64,000 nucleotides of DNA from Actinomadura oligospora ATCC 43269 (lineage in GTDB: Bacteria; Actinomycetota; Actinomycetes; Streptosporangiales; Streptosporangiaceae), in assembly GCF_000518265.1 (NCBI RefSeq), contig NZ_KI912410.1:124001-188000 (forward strand), given 5' to 3'. Of the stretch, positions 43,031 to 52,062 are shown piece after piece; within the stretch, counting starts at the first letter, position 1; each line of letters starts with the position of its first letter. The notes below the pieces were generated by a model. The model was not told where the DNA came from and made no database searches. It saw only the letters and a list, made by a program, of their open reading frames with translations. Position numbers and translations under genes: made by a program.

Positions 43031-43812
43031 GGGGTGGGCCAGTTGGGCTTGCGCTTCTCGGCGAAGGCGGCGATGCCCTCGCGGCGGTCGGGGGAGAAGG
43101 CGACGGTGCGCCAGGCGTTCTCCTCCACGTCGAGCCCGGCCTCCAGCGGGAGGTCGCCGCCGATGCGCATCGCGCGCTTCGCGGCCCGGACGGCGATCGG
43201 GGAGTTCTTCGCGATCTGGGACGCAATGGACAGCGCCTCGGCGCGGGCCTCGCCCTTGGCGACGCGCCGGTCGGCCAGGCCCAGTTCGGCGGCCTCGTCG
43301 GCGTTCAGGCGGCGTCCGGTGAGGACGAGGTCGGCGGCCCGGCCGGAGCCGATCTTGCGCACCGCGAGCTGCGTGCCGCCACCGCCCGGGACGAGCCCGA
43401 CGGTCACCTCGGGCAGCCCGAACACTGCCGCCTCGTCCGCGACGATCATGTCGCAGGACAGCGCGAACTCGCAGCCGCCGCCCAGCGCGAAGCCGTGCAC
43501 GGCCGCGATCACCGGCTGCGGCAGGTTCAGGACGCCGCCGAACGCGGCGCGGAACACCGGGCGCTGGGCGAGGATCTCGTCGTCGGTCATGGCGTTGCGT
43601 TCCTTGAGGTCCGCGCCCACGCAGAACGCCTTGTCGCCCGAGGCCGACAGGACCACCGCGCGGACCGAGCCGTCCGCCGCGACCTCCGCGCACACCGCCG
43701 CCAGGCGCCGCGCCATCGCGGTCGACAGGGCGTTGAGGGCCTCCGGCCGGTCGAGCACGATCTCGGCCACATGTTCGTTCTGCTTGTCGCGCTTAAGCGT
43801 CACTCCGTCCAC
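43024..43812 (-). CDS. Enoyl-CoA hydratase/isomerase (crotonase family)
   Basis: A 262-residue crotonase. The oxyanion-hole motifs are seen: FCVGADLKERN and HGFALGGGCEFALSCDM; the acidic residue in FGLPEVTVGLVPGGGG is the second conserved catalytic position. It hydrates 2-enoyl-CoA in fatty-acid or branched-chain degradation. GTG 43812 is chosen because AAGG lies 8 nt upstream; GTG 43821 or 43803 are also possible. It is divergent from the biotin ligase gene. Confidence 0.88.
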   Translation of the reverse strand: MDGVTLKRDKQNEHVAEIVLDRPEALNALSTAMARRLAAVCAEVAADGSVRAVVLSASGDKAFCVGADLKERNAMTDDEILAQRPVFRAAFGGVLNLPQPVIAAVHGFALGGGCEFALSCDMIVADEAAVFGLPEVTVGLVPGGGGTQLAVRKIGSGRAADLVLTGRRLNADEAAELGLADRRVAKGEARAEALSIASQIAKNSPIAVRAAKRAMRIGGDLPLEAGLDVEENAWRTVAFSPDRREGIAAFAEKRKPNWPTPA

Positions 43813-43875
43813 AGAGTGCACCTTAGATCGCGTGCTGCCTGTGGACCACGGGGCGGGGTGGGGTTGGATGGAGGT

Positions 43876-44733
43876 GTGACTCGTTATGGGGACCTCGATC
43901 GGCCGCCGCTCCACGAGGCGGCGCTCGCGCGCGCGCTCGTCAGGCCCGGTGGGCTGTGGCGGAGCGTCCGGGTGGTGGAGGAGACCGGATCGACCAACGC
44001 CGACCTCGGCGCCCTCGCGCGCGCGGGGGAGGACGAGGGCGCGCTGCTCGCCACCGAGCTCCAGACCTCCGGGCGCGGACGCCTCGGCCGGACGTGGACC
44101 GCTCCGTCCCGTTCCGGGCTGGCGGTCTCGATGCTGCTGCGGCCGAAGGTTCCGATCGAGCGGCTGGGCTGGGCCCCGCTGCTGACCGGCGTCGCGGTCG
44201 CGTCGGCGGTGCGGCGGATCACCGGGTTCGGCGCGGCGGGCGACAGGTTCTTCCCCGGCGCGGACGGCGACGCCGAGGTCGAGGCCGTCCTGAAGTGGCC
44301 CAACGACGTCCTCGTCGGCGACCGGAAGCTCGCCGGGATCCTGGTCGAGAAGATCGACGACGCGATCGTCGTCGGCGTCGGCCTGAACGTGTCGCTCCAC
44401 GAGGACGAGCTGCCCGTCCCGACCGCGACGTCCCTGTCCCTCGAGGGCGCGCCGCTGACCGATCGCGCGCCCCTGCTGCGGGCCGTCGCCCGCGAGTTCG
44501 AGGGCCGGTACCGCGAGTGGGTCGCCGCGTCCGGCGATCCGGAGATCTGCGGACTGCGCGCCGACTACCGGGCGTTGTGCACGACGCTCGGCCGCGAGAT
44601 CCGCGTCGAGCTGCCCGGCGGGGAGGAGCTGCGCGGCAAGGCCAAGGACATCGACCTGGAGGGACGCCTGGTCGTGGACGCCCCCGAGGGGGAGCGACCG
44701 GTGAGCGCGGGTGATGTGGTGCATGTGCGCTGA
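43876..44733 (+). CDS. birA: Biotin--[acetyl-CoA carboxylase] ligase
   Basis: A 285-residue enzyme that joins biotin to the biotin carboxyl carrier protein, so it is needed by the carboxylase whose subunits lie at 36.9-38.9 kb. Motifs: TGSTNAD, the adenylate loop SGRGRLGRTW (residues about 66-75), KWPNDVLVGDRKLAGILVE with the catalytic Lys, and GVGLNVS. It lacks the N-terminal DNA-binding domain, so it is not a repressor. GTG 43876 sits only 1 nt after GGAGG; TTGGAT at 43864-43869 could be a -10, making a leaderless start likely. Confidence 0.94.
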   Translation: MTRYGDLDRPPLHEAALARALVRPGGLWRSVRVVEETGSTNADLGALARAGEDEGALLATELQTSGRGRLGRTWTAPSRSGLAVSMLLRPKVPIERLGWAPLLTGVAVASAVRRITGFGAAGDRFFPGADGDAEVEAVLKWPNDVLVGDRKLAGILVEKIDDAIVVGVGLNVSLHEDELPVPTATSLSLEGAPLTDRAPLLRAVAREFEGRYREWVAASGDPEICGLRADYRALCTTLGREIRVELPGGEELRGKAKDIDLEGRLVVDAPEGERPVSAGDVVHVR

Positions 44734-44780
44734 GCGGCGCGATTTGCCACGATATTTCGCGTGACGGTGAAGGGGGGGAG

Positions 44781-45791
44781 ATGTCGGACAAGGGCCTGCC
44801 GGACCCCAAGGTGATCGAGGAACTGCTGCTCGGCGGCGAGCTGAAGTACACCCGCGTGGACGCCGTGCGCCTGTCGGGGATCTCGCCCGAGTTCGCGCGG
44901 CGGCTGTGGCGGGCCTTCGGCTACCCGTCCATGCCCGAGGAGGCGGTCGCCTACACCGAGGGCGACGTCGCCGCGCTCTGCCGCATCCGCCGCCTGCTGG
45001 ACGACGGCGTCCTGGACGAGGACGGAGGCATCCGCCTGGTCAGGGCGTTCGGGCAGACCATGACCCGGCTCGCCGAATGGCAGGTCAACCTGCTCTCGGC
45101 GATGCTCGTGACCGACCCCCAGGAGCAGCCGTCCGCCGAGGCCGTGTCGTCCATCGTCGACATCGCCGAACGCCACATCGACGAGTTCGAGCCCCTGGTC
45201 GTCCACGCCTGGCGCCGCCAGCTCGCCGCCGCCGGGACCCGGGCCATGGCCGCCGCCGCGTCCCGCGAGGCCGACGACGAGCCCCACCTGCCCGGACGCC
45301 TGGTCACCACGGTCGGTTTCGCCGACATGGTCTCGTTCACCCAGATGAGCCGCGAACTGGACGAGATCGAACTCGCCCGCGTGGTCGAGTGGTTCGAGGA
45401 GACGGCGGCGGACATCATCGCCACCTGCGGCGGACGCCTCGTCAAGACCCTCGGCGACGAGGTCCTGTTCGCGGGCGACACCCCCGAGGTCGGCGCCGAG
45501 ATCGCCCTGTCCATAGCGGCGGCGATCCAGGACGAGACCGAGATCCCGGACGTCCGCGTCGGGGTCGCCCACGGCCCGGTGCTGCCCCTCATGGGCGACG
45601 TCTTCGGCACCACGGTCAACCTCGCCGCCCGCCTGACGTCCCTGGCCAGGCCGGGGACGGTCGTCATCGACCAGTCCCTGGCCGAGAGCCTGGACGGCCA
45701 CGAGGCCTACAAGATCACCAGCATGGTCCGGCGTCCCGTCCAGGGCCTCGGCATCGTCCAGCCCTACGTCCTCCGCCGCGCCAAGCCCTAG
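44781..45791 (+). CDS. Class III adenylate cyclase with Rv1264-like regulatory domain
   Basis: A 336-residue cyclase. The N-terminal 165 residues (VDAVRLSGISPEFARRLWRAFGYP, then a second helical part) resemble the regulatory domain of pH-sensing mycobacterial Rv1264. The catalytic domain has metal-binding Asp182 (FADMVSFT) and Asp226 (KTLGDE), adenine-selecting Lys222 and Asp273, and Asn280 and Arg284 for transition-state stabilisation. All key residues are present, so it should make cAMP. GGGGGGAG precedes the ATG. Its TAG shares a CTAG with the stop of the convergent gene. Confidence 0.9.
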   Translation: MSDKGLPDPKVIEELLLGGELKYTRVDAVRLSGISPEFARRLWRAFGYPSMPEEAVAYTEGDVAALCRIRRLLDDGVLDEDGGIRLVRAFGQTMTRLAEWQVNLLSAMLVTDPQEQPSAEAVSSIVDIAERHIDEFEPLVVHAWRRQLAAAGTRAMAAAASREADDEPHLPGRLVTTVGFADMVSFTQMSRELDEIELARVVEWFEETAADIIATCGGRLVKTLGDEVLFAGDTPEVGAEIALSIAAAIQDETEIPDVRVGVAHGPVLPLMGDVFGTTVNLAARLTSLARPGTVVIDQSLAESLDGHEAYKITSMVRRPVQGLGIVQPYVLRRAKP

Positions 45792-46837
45792 TACTTCGGC
45801 TTGGGCAGTTCGAGCCTCGCCAGCAGGTCCGCGAGCCCCCGGGTGCGGCCAGCGTCGCGAGTGTCCTCGACATGCGTGTGGAGCGTGAGGACCAGCCTGC
45901 GACCGCGCTCGTACCGCTCGTCGCTCCAGGTCTTCAGACGTTCCAGGGCCGCGTGGACGGGCTCGAACGTCGCGGGGAACAGGAACTCGCCGATGGTGAC
46001 GAGCGCGGGGGCGCCGTCACGGTGAGCGGCCTCGAAGGGCTCCCGGATCACCTCGCCCATGCTCACGGCGCTGTTCTCCATCTGATCCCAGATGAGATCC
46101 ACCCAGGGCTCGCTCGCCAGCAGCTCGCCGAACCGGATGGCGACCCAGGGGAACAGGCCCTTGTCGCCGCCCCAGGCCGGCTGGGACTCGCGACGTCCGT
46201 ACGCGAGCACCTCGCTCGCCGGCTCCTTCTCGCCCTGCGCGATGAGGACGTGCCCTTCAAGGTGGGCCGCATAGCCCGCCAAGGTGCCGTCGCACATCTC
46301 CCGCGAGTAGTTGAGCGGCTCCAGAGCAGCGGCTTCGTCACCGATCTGGATGAGGAGGTTGCCGAGCAGAATCCCGGCGACGTCTCCGGTTGTCGTGCCC
46401 TTGTGGGCCTCGAAGACCTCCTCGAACCCGTCCTGGGCTTCGTCCGGGTCCTCGGTGAGCTGGGCGGCGAGACTCGTGAGGAGGCTCCGGCCCGCGTCCG
46501 AGGACGTGCCCGCCCGGAAGTCAGGCGTGAGCATCACCGCGGCCAGCGGCCCGAGCCAAGGGTCCTCACCCGCGACGACCTGCTTCAGCCACGGCCGGTG
46601 GTCGCCGTCCAGCCCGTTCTCGCCGATCTCGATGCCCGCGAGCCCCATCGCCGCATGCCCGGACACGCTGGTACGCCCCGCCTTGGCGAGCGCGGTCAGC
46701 ACCTCCCGCGCCCGCGCGACGTCCCCCGCCCGGTACGCGGCCAGCCCGATCTCGACCTCCTCCGGCACCGGGCTCAAGGGGTCAGGCGGAATCGGAACGG
46801 CCCGTCCATCGGCGTCGAGCAGGGAAAGATCAGTCAT
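45788..46837 (-). CDS. Hypothetical TPR-like helical protein
   Basis: A 349-residue, acidic, soluble protein made of helical pairs (for instance EIGLAAYRAGDVARAREVLTAL and SGHAAMGLAGIEIGENG), which suggests tetratricopeptide-type repeats. No signal or membrane segment is seen. ATG 46837 has AGGAAG 9 nt upstream. The stop overlaps the cyclase stop in CTAG. Function unknown. Confidence 0.6.
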   Translation of the reverse strand: MTDLSLLDADGRAVPIPPDPLSPVPEEVEIGLAAYRAGDVARAREVLTALAKAGRTSVSGHAAMGLAGIEIGENGLDGDHRPWLKQVVAGEDPWLGPLAAVMLTPDFRAGTSSDAGRSLLTSLAAQLTEDPDEAQDGFEEVFEAHKGTTTGDVAGILLGNLLIQIGDEAAALEPLNYSREMCDGTLAGYAAHLEGHVLIAQGEKEPASEVLAYGRRESQPAWGGDKGLFPWVAIRFGELLASEPWVDLIWDQMENSAVSMGEVIREPFEAAHRDGAPALVTIGEFLFPATFEPVHAALERLKTWSDERYERGRRLVLTLHTHVEDTRDAGRTRGLADLLARLELPKPKY

Positions 46838-47048
46838 GTCGAAGTCTTCCTGTGGGGGAGCGTTTCCGCGCGAGCCTCCCACCCACCCCCGACACCCACC
46901 CCAGACCCGAACCACCCGCCGTACCGGCGAGCCCGTCCTGCATCCGACCGCGCTTTGCGCGATCACCCACCACGCACGGTGTTCTCGTGGATACGCTCCA
47001 TGTCAGACATCGGGGTCAGTCCGACTTCCGCGACAACGGAGGTGGCGT

Positions 47049-47912
47049 GTGATCAGTCCGTACGTGCGCAGGCTGAGGCTTGGGCGTGAACTTCGTGACC
47101 GTCGCCTGGCGGCTGAGATGACCAGCCAGGAACTCGCCAAACGGGCCGGGACGCATCGCCAGATGATCTCGAAGCTCGAGAACGGCCACATCCCGCCCGA
47201 CTTGGACGAGGTCCTCGCCCTGCTGGAGGCGCTCGGCGTCGAGGGCGCGGAGTGGACCGACCTCGTCGGCATCGCCAACGAGGCCGCCTCGCGCGGCTGG
47301 TGGGACGGCATCTCGCGCCAGATCGGCGAACGCCAGGCGCTCATCGCCGACCTGGAGGCGGGTGCCGCGACGATCCGTGAGTACCCGCAGGCCTTGATTC
47401 CGGGCCTGCTCCAGACTCCGGGATACACGCGGTTCAGAGCAGGGACCGATGGCCGTCCGATGGCCGACGGGGTCACCACGGACGGCATCCTGCGCGGCCG
47501 GGCGAACCGGCAACGCATGATCAAAAGGACGGGCGGCACCACCGCCTACCACGCCATCATCGACGAGATCGCGATCCGGCGGCTGGCCGTTCCGTCCGAG
47601 ATCATGTGCGACCAACTGCTGGAGGTCGTTGCGATCTGCCAGGCGGATGAGCGCTTCACCGTGCGCGTGCTTCCCATCGACGCCCAGTTCGAGAATCACG
47701 CCGTTCCGATCTCGTCTTTCAAGGTCTACACATACGACAATGGTGATCCCACGGTCGTCGCTATCGAAGGCATGACCGAGGACGCGATTCTGACAAGCGA
47801 GCAGCAGAGCGAGGCCTACGAGCGGTTCTTCGGCTGGCTGAACGCTGCGGCGTTGTCGGTCGAGGAGAGCGAGAAGTTCCTGATCAAGGCAGCCGAGAAG
47901 CTGCGACCCTGA
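47049..47912 (+). CDS. XRE-family regulator with DUF5753
   Basis: A 287-residue protein. Residues 8-65 form an XRE helix-turn-helix (LRLGRELRDRRLAAEMTSQELAKRAGTHRQMISKLENG); 90-280 is DUF5753 (REYPQALIPGLLQTPGYTR, then the FTVRVLPIDAQFE and SSFKVYTYDNGDPTVVAIEG parts). GTG 47049 has GGAGG 6 nt upstream. It is followed 14 nt later by a DUF397 gene, the standard pair in streptomycetes and relatives; such pairs act in development and secondary metabolism through protein interaction. Confidence 0.92.
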   Translation: MISPYVRRLRLGRELRDRRLAAEMTSQELAKRAGTHRQMISKLENGHIPPDLDEVLALLEALGVEGAEWTDLVGIANEAASRGWWDGISRQIGERQALIADLEAGAATIREYPQALIPGLLQTPGYTRFRAGTDGRPMADGVTTDGILRGRANRQRMIKRTGGTTAYHAIIDEIAIRRLAVPSEIMCDQLLEVVAICQADERFTVRVLPIDAQFENHAVPISSFKVYTYDNGDPTVVAIEGMTEDAILTSEQQSEAYERFFGWLNAAALSVEESEKFLIKAAEKLRP

Positions 47913-47926
47913 GGGGAGAGCCACAG

Positions 47927-48148
47927 ATGGCCACCAACCGCGAGCAGTTCACCGACTGGCGCAAGTCGAGCCTGAGCGGAGATGACAAGGACTGCGTCGA
48001 GGCTGGGCGTGGAGTCGGGGTCGTCGGGGTCGCCGACACCAAGCTTCCGGAACGGGTCCTGGTCGTGGAACGGTGCGACTGGGCCGAGTTCCTTGCGGCC
48101 GTCAAACTCGACCTGCGTCAACCTGCGGACGTGTCGCGGTTGGCATGA
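47927..48148 (+). CDS. DUF397-domain small protein
   Basis: A 73-residue protein with the DUF397 marks: DWRKSSLSGDDKDCVE near the N-terminus, GVVGVADTKLPERVLVV and CDWAEFLAAVK. DUF397 proteins are small partners of the XRE-DUF5753 regulators. The RBS GAGGGGAG precedes the ATG. A C-terminal piece of a second DUF397 follows directly. Confidence 0.88.
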   Translation: MATNREQFTDWRKSSLSGDDKDCVEAGRGVGVVGVADTKLPERVLVVERCDWAEFLAAVKLDLRQPADVSRLA

Positions 48149-48236
48149 CAGTAAGCATCAGGGGCCTGTCCTGATCGTGGGACGGGATGAGTGGGTAGAT
48201 CTCTTAGGGGCCGTCAAGCTGGCCAACGCGAGGTAG
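48144..48236 (+). pseudogene. Remnant of a second DUF397 gene
   Basis: In another frame the sequence after the DUF397 stop reads HDSKHQGPVL, then GRDEWVDLLGAVKLANAR and a TAG at 48234-48236. DSK-x-x-GPVL followed by W-x-x-LL-x-A-V-K is the second half of a DUF397. There is no start and no W-x-K-S-S half, so this is a truncated paralogue fused at its left end to the intact copy. Confidence 0.65.
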
Positions 48237-48247
48237 ACCTGCAGTTC

Positions 48248-48280
48248 AAGGGGCCATGGCGATCACCGCCATGGCCCCTT
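48248..48280 (+). terminator. Terminator of the XRE/DUF397 operon
   Basis: A perfect 14-bp stem (48248-48261 with 48267-48280) with a 5-nt loop lies 12 nt after the DUF397 remnant. Confidence 0.85.
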
Positions 48281-48463
48281 CTCCATGCCTCAATGTGATC
48301 ACTGTGTCACTCAATGTTGCGAAAGTCCTTGCTGGGATCTCGTGACCGACTCATACTCGTGCCTGTCGCCGATGCGCGACTGGTGCGGCTGGGTGACGGG
48401 TAGGCCATGAGCCCGGGCTCAGCGGGTTCCACCTGCCCCGAGTGCGTGACGAGGAGTGATCGA

Positions 48464-49069
48464 GTGATGACGCCAGCGCAGCTTGCCGCCGCCTTTCCGG
48501 GCTGGTCGGTGTTCCGTTCGCAGGGGCCGGACGGCGTGGCCGCCGCCTGGTACGCGACCCGACATCGCCGCCTCTCGGACCACGAACTCCAGCGTGGACG
48601 GGCCGCGACCCTCGTCGCCGACTCGGGCGACGCGCTGGCCGAACTGCTCCTCGGCGACGGCGCGACCCCGTCCGTCCTCCCGGACGAGCTCCTCTTCTCG
48701 TGCGTCGAGATCTCGGGGCAGGAGTCGGGCGTGCCGTGCGTCCGGCGCTGGGCCAGGAACCTTCTCGCGGACCCGCACACGCAGAGGCTCGCGAGCGACG
48801 CCGAGCTCATCGTCAGCGAGTACGTCACGAACGCGATCTGGCACTCGGCCAGCGGCCTCGTGGGTGGCCGCGTCCGCGTCGAACTCCTCCTGACCGCCGC
48901 CGTCCTCCGCATCACCGTGTACGACGACGGCCCCACCGACACCGTCGAGCCCGACGACGCCGACGAGCACGGCCGTGGCCTCCTGCTCGTCGCCGCCTGT
49001 TCCGACGACCACGGCCACCGCCACCTCCCCGACGGGCGACACCTCTGCTGGGCGTCCGTCAACCGCTAG
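48464..49069 (+). CDS. HATPase_c anti-sigma-factor-like protein with extra N-terminal domain
   Basis: A 201-residue protein. The C-terminal 125 residues are a RsbW/SpoIIAB-type GHKL ATPase (ELIVSEYVTNAIWHS as N-box, ITVYDDGP as G1 box, EHGRGLLLVAACSDDHGHR as G2). The first 70 residues (FPGWSVFRSQGPDG and RHRRLSDHELQRGRAATLV) are an extra domain seen in such proteins of this order. GTG 48464 has AGGAG 7 nt upstream; ATG 48407 would add 19 residues. It is a partner-switching or anti-sigma candidate beside the XRE/DUF397 genes. Confidence 0.8.
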   Translation: MMTPAQLAAAFPGWSVFRSQGPDGVAAAWYATRHRRLSDHELQRGRAATLVADSGDALAELLLGDGATPSVLPDELLFSCVEISGQESGVPCVRRWARNLLADPHTQRLASDAELIVSEYVTNAIWHSASGLVGGRVRVELLLTAAVLRITVYDDGPTDTVEPDDADEHGRGLLLVAACSDDHGHRHLPDGRHLCWASVNR

Positions 49070-49175
49070 GACCGGCGGACGCGCCGACCGCCCGGCAACT
49101 CCTGCGCCGGTGGCGAATGTCGGTCGGCGCGTCCGCCTCCACACTGTTCACACATCTCAGGGAGGGCGAACCGCC

Positions 49176-49775
49176 ATGGGCCTGGACCTCACTGCCCTCA
49201 TCGTGGACTGGACGCGCGTCCTGAACGTCGCGCCCGAGTCCCGCTACGCATTCCTCGAAGACACCGTCAGCGCCCTCATCCCCGAGGACGCCGCGTACGA
49301 CCCGCCACCCGGCCTCGTCTGGCCCGAGCGTCCCGACGTGGGCTGGTACGCGCTCTACGAATTCCGTAACACCGCCGGGTCCTACAAACCCCACGCCTGG
49401 ACGGGCCGCTCCTGGGGCTACATGCGCGACGCCGTCGACCCGTCCCTACGCGCCGACGGCGACGCCTTCTTCGGCCGCCTCCTGGCCGGAGACACCCGCG
49501 ACCACCTCGAACCGGACGTCTTCCCAGGCCAGGACGTCCACCACGTCTCAACGCTGATCGCGTGCGCCCCCGAGACCGTCCAGTCCCTCGCGGACGTCTG
49601 GACGCGCCTGGCCCCACGCCTCCACGAACTCCGAGCGCCCTTCGACGCCCACGCCGCCGAGCCCGGCCGCTGGATCGGCACGTTCGAGGAGTTCGAAGCC
49701 CTCACCCGGCAGTGGGCCGAGGCGGTCGGCGAAGCCGCCGACCGCCACTGGGCCCTGGCCGCGATCAACTTCTAG
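49176..49775 (+). CDS. Hypothetical protein
   Basis: A 199-residue soluble protein without signal. Trp/Tyr-rich segments (VWPERPDVGWYALYEF and RSWGYMRDAVDP) and a C-terminal helix TFEEFEALTRQWAEAVGEAADRHWAL can be seen. GGGAGGG precedes the ATG. It lies 106 bp after the anti-sigma-like gene, and convergent with the MDMPI-domain gene. No family recognised. Confidence 0.6.
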   Translation: MGLDLTALIVDWTRVLNVAPESRYAFLEDTVSALIPEDAAYDPPPGLVWPERPDVGWYALYEFRNTAGSYKPHAWTGRSWGYMRDAVDPSLRADGDAFFGRLLAGDTRDHLEPDVFPGQDVHHVSTLIACAPETVQSLADVWTRLAPRLHELRAPFDAHAAEPGRWIGTFEEFEALTRQWAEAVGEAADRHWALAAINF

Positions 49776-49782
49776 TGCCGCA

Positions 49783-50469
49783 TCAGGGGACCAGCGGTCC
49801 GGCCAGCACGACCAGCGCCGCCTCGCGGTCTCCGGTCCAGGTCACCGACGCGGTGTTCCGGGGCTTGCGGCCCCACAGCATTAGCAGCAGGTCCTCAGCG
49901 GTGCCGGAGAGCTCGGCGACCGGCTCACCGGGGCCGTAGGTCCACGAGTGGTCGGCGTCGGTGGCGGTGATTCGGACGGCCTGCTCGGGATGGGTGGCGA
50001 GACCCCTGGAGATCATGCGCAGCGCCATGGTGTCGAAGACCTCGGCGACACCGTCGGCGGCGAGCGCCACGTCCATCGGCTTCGCCGAGCCGAGGGCGTG
50101 CTCGGCGTCCCACCGGTGGATCAGCGTCTCCTGGGTGCGACGCCGAAGCCAGAACCCGACCGTGTGCGGCGGGGAGAACGTCCACGCGTGGGTCGAGGGA
50201 TCGACCGACAGGGCCTCCACGAGCTCGTCCGCCGTCTTGGCGTACCAGGCCCTGAGACCGGCTGGGTCACGGGGTGCGGCACTCTCGTCATAGCCATCGC
50301 CACGGCCCTCTCGCGCTGCCGCGACGGCGAACAGGTTCCCCGCTCCCATGTGCACGGCCAGGTCCGCCAGTTTCCAGCTGCCGCAGTGCTCGACCGGAGC
50401 CGACAGGTCACCGTCCAGTGCGGTGCCGAACGCGTCCAGTTCACGCCGAAGATCAACCAGGTAGTCCAC
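49783..50469 (-). CDS. MDMPI/DinB-type maleylpyruvate-isomerase-domain protein
   Basis: A 228-residue protein of the mycothiol-dependent maleylpyruvate isomerase family (TIGR03083-like). The N-terminal four-helix bundle carries LAVHMGAGN near residue 43 and QETLIHRWDAEHALG near residue 118, whose His and Glu residues form the DinB metal site. The C-terminal part (155-228) is the small SCP2-like MDMPI_C domain. Such proteins use mycothiol or act as unknown thiol transferases. GTG 50469 starts MDYLVDLRREL; TTG 50484 would be longer. Confidence 0.8.
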   Translation of the reverse strand: MDYLVDLRRELDAFGTALDGDLSAPVEHCGSWKLADLAVHMGAGNLFAVAAAREGRGDGYDESAAPRDPAGLRAWYAKTADELVEALSVDPSTHAWTFSPPHTVGFWLRRRTQETLIHRWDAEHALGSAKPMDVALAADGVAEVFDTMALRMISRGLATHPEQAVRITATDADHSWTYGPGEPVAELSGTAEDLLLMLWGRKPRNTASVTWTGDREAALVVLAGPLVP

Positions 50470-50502
50470 GGCGCGAAGATACAACCCACCGGTCTGCCGG
50501 GC

Positions 50503-51948
50503 TCAGGCGTGTTCGCCATGGAGGGCTGCCGGTGCGCCGGTTTCCTCTCCACCCGGCACCGCGACCGGCTCGCGGTTGCCCCTGAGGACGGCGAGGGCGA
50601 GGAGTACGGCCGCGAGGACGAGGGCGCCGCCGAGGGTCATGGCGAGCGCGTAGCCGTCGTTCAGGGAGGACGGCGAGACGGAGTGGCCCGTGCGGTGCTG
50701 GGCGGCGGTGCCGAGGGCGGCGAGGCCGAGGGACGCGCCGATCTGGCGTGAGCTGTTGAGCAGGCCGGACGCCGTCCCCGCCTCGTGCGCGGCGACCCCG
50801 GTGGTGGCGATCGAGACGATCGGGCCGAGGCAGATCCCGAACCCGACGCCGAGGACGATCGAGGGCCCGAGGACGTCCACCGCGAACGAGCCGTCCGGGC
50901 TGATCAGGCCGAGCCAGCCGAACCCCGCCGCCGTCACGAGACCACCCGTGACCAGCAGCGTGCGCGGGGCCAGCCGGTAGCCGAGCTTGACCGCGACCAC
51001 CGACCCGGCGACCACGGAGAGGGCGAGCGGCAGGAACATGAGCCCGGTCGACGCGGCCCCGTGCCCGAGGATGCGCTGCAGGTAGAGCGAGACGAAGTAG
51101 AACGCCGAGGTCATGGCCGCGCCGACCAGCAGGTTGTAGACGTTGGCCCCGGCCACCGACCGGTTGGTGAACAGGCCGAGCCGGATCAGCGGCTCGCGCC
51201 GCGTCGTCCGCTCGACCAGGACGAACGCGGCGAGCAGGACGACGGCGGCGGCGAGCGTGACGAGCGTGGCGGACGACGTCCACGGGTGCCGGTCGATCCG
51301 GACGATCCCGAACACCAGCAGGGTCATGCCCGCCGTCGCGAGGACGGCCCCCAGCGCGTCCGGACGTCCGGCAGGCGAGGCCGCCGACCCGGACGCGACG
51401 CCGCGCCAGGCCAGCGCCGCCGCGATCACGACGATCGGGACGTTCACGAACATCACCCAGCGCCAGCTCGCGTACTCGGCGAGCAGCCCGCCGACCACCG
51501 CGCCGAGCGCGCCGCCGGACGCGTTCATCGCGCTCCAGATCCCGAAGGCCCGGACGCGTTCGCGCCCCGAAGGGAACGTCGCGGCCAGCAGCGCCAGCGC
51601 GGACGGAGCCAGCGCGGCGGCCCCGACACCCTGCGCGGCGCGCGCCGCGACGAGCTGCCCGGGGTCCTGCGCGAGGCCGCCGAGGAGCGACGCGATCCCG
51701 AACAGCCCGAGGCCGGACAGCAGGACGCGCCTGCGCCCGTACCGGTCGGCCGCCTTGCCGCCGAGCAGCAGCAACCCGCCGAAGGCGAGCGCGTACGCGT
51801 GGATCACCCAGGTCATCCCGGACGTGCTGAACCCGAGCCCGGCGGCGATCCGGGGCAGTCCGACGTTCACCACCGACAGGTCCAGCGACACCATGAACTG
51901 CACCACGGCCACCGCCGCGAGCGTGAGCCCCGGCCTTCCGTCCCTCAC
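50503..51948 (-). CDS. DHA2-type (EmrB/QacA) MFS transporter
   Basis: A 481-residue, 14-helix transporter with the DHA2 marks: VQFMVSLDLSVVNVGLPRIA in helix 1, GGKAADRYGRRRVLLSG after helix 2, and AALGAVVGG in helix 5. It is a likely drug or antibiotic exporter. GTG 51948 has GGGAGG upstream. A TetR gene is divergent across a 114-bp gap with a palindromic operator. Confidence 0.9.
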   Translation of the reverse strand: MRDGRPGLTLAAVAVVQFMVSLDLSVVNVGLPRIAAGLGFSTSGMTWVIHAYALAFGGLLLLGGKAADRYGRRRVLLSGLGLFGIASLLGGLAQDPGQLVAARAAQGVGAAALAPSALALLAATFPSGRERVRAFGIWSAMNASGGALGAVVGGLLAEYASWRWVMFVNVPIVVIAAALAWRGVASGSAASPAGRPDALGAVLATAGMTLLVFGIVRIDRHPWTSSATLVTLAAAVVLLAAFVLVERTTRREPLIRLGLFTNRSVAGANVYNLLVGAAMTSAFYFVSLYLQRILGHGAASTGLMFLPLALSVVAGSVVAVKLGYRLAPRTLLVTGGLVTAAGFGWLGLISPDGSFAVDVLGPSIVLGVGFGICLGPIVSIATTGVAAHEAGTASGLLNSSRQIGASLGLAALGTAAQHRTGHSVSPSSLNDGYALAMTLGGALVLAAVLLALAVLRGNREPVAVPGGEETGAPAALHGEHA

Positions 51949-51969
51949 GAGAACCTCCCGCGCATCGAC

Positions 51970-52000
51970 TTTGCGAACATGTTCCGAACGCGTTCGCAAA
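51970..52000. promoter_or_regulatory. TetR operator between the DHA2 transporter and its regulator
   Basis: TTTGCGAAC (51970-51978) and GTTCGCAAA (51992-52000) are inverted repeats around 13 bp. Inside lie two smaller palindromes, GAACATGTTC (51975-51984) and CGAACGCGTTCG (51985-51996). This gives room for two repressor dimers. Confidence 0.8.
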
Positions 52001-52062
52001 ATAACACCGGGAACGCCGGCCCGTCCACCGCCCCGGGGCGCGCGGCCCTCCGGAGGGACGGC

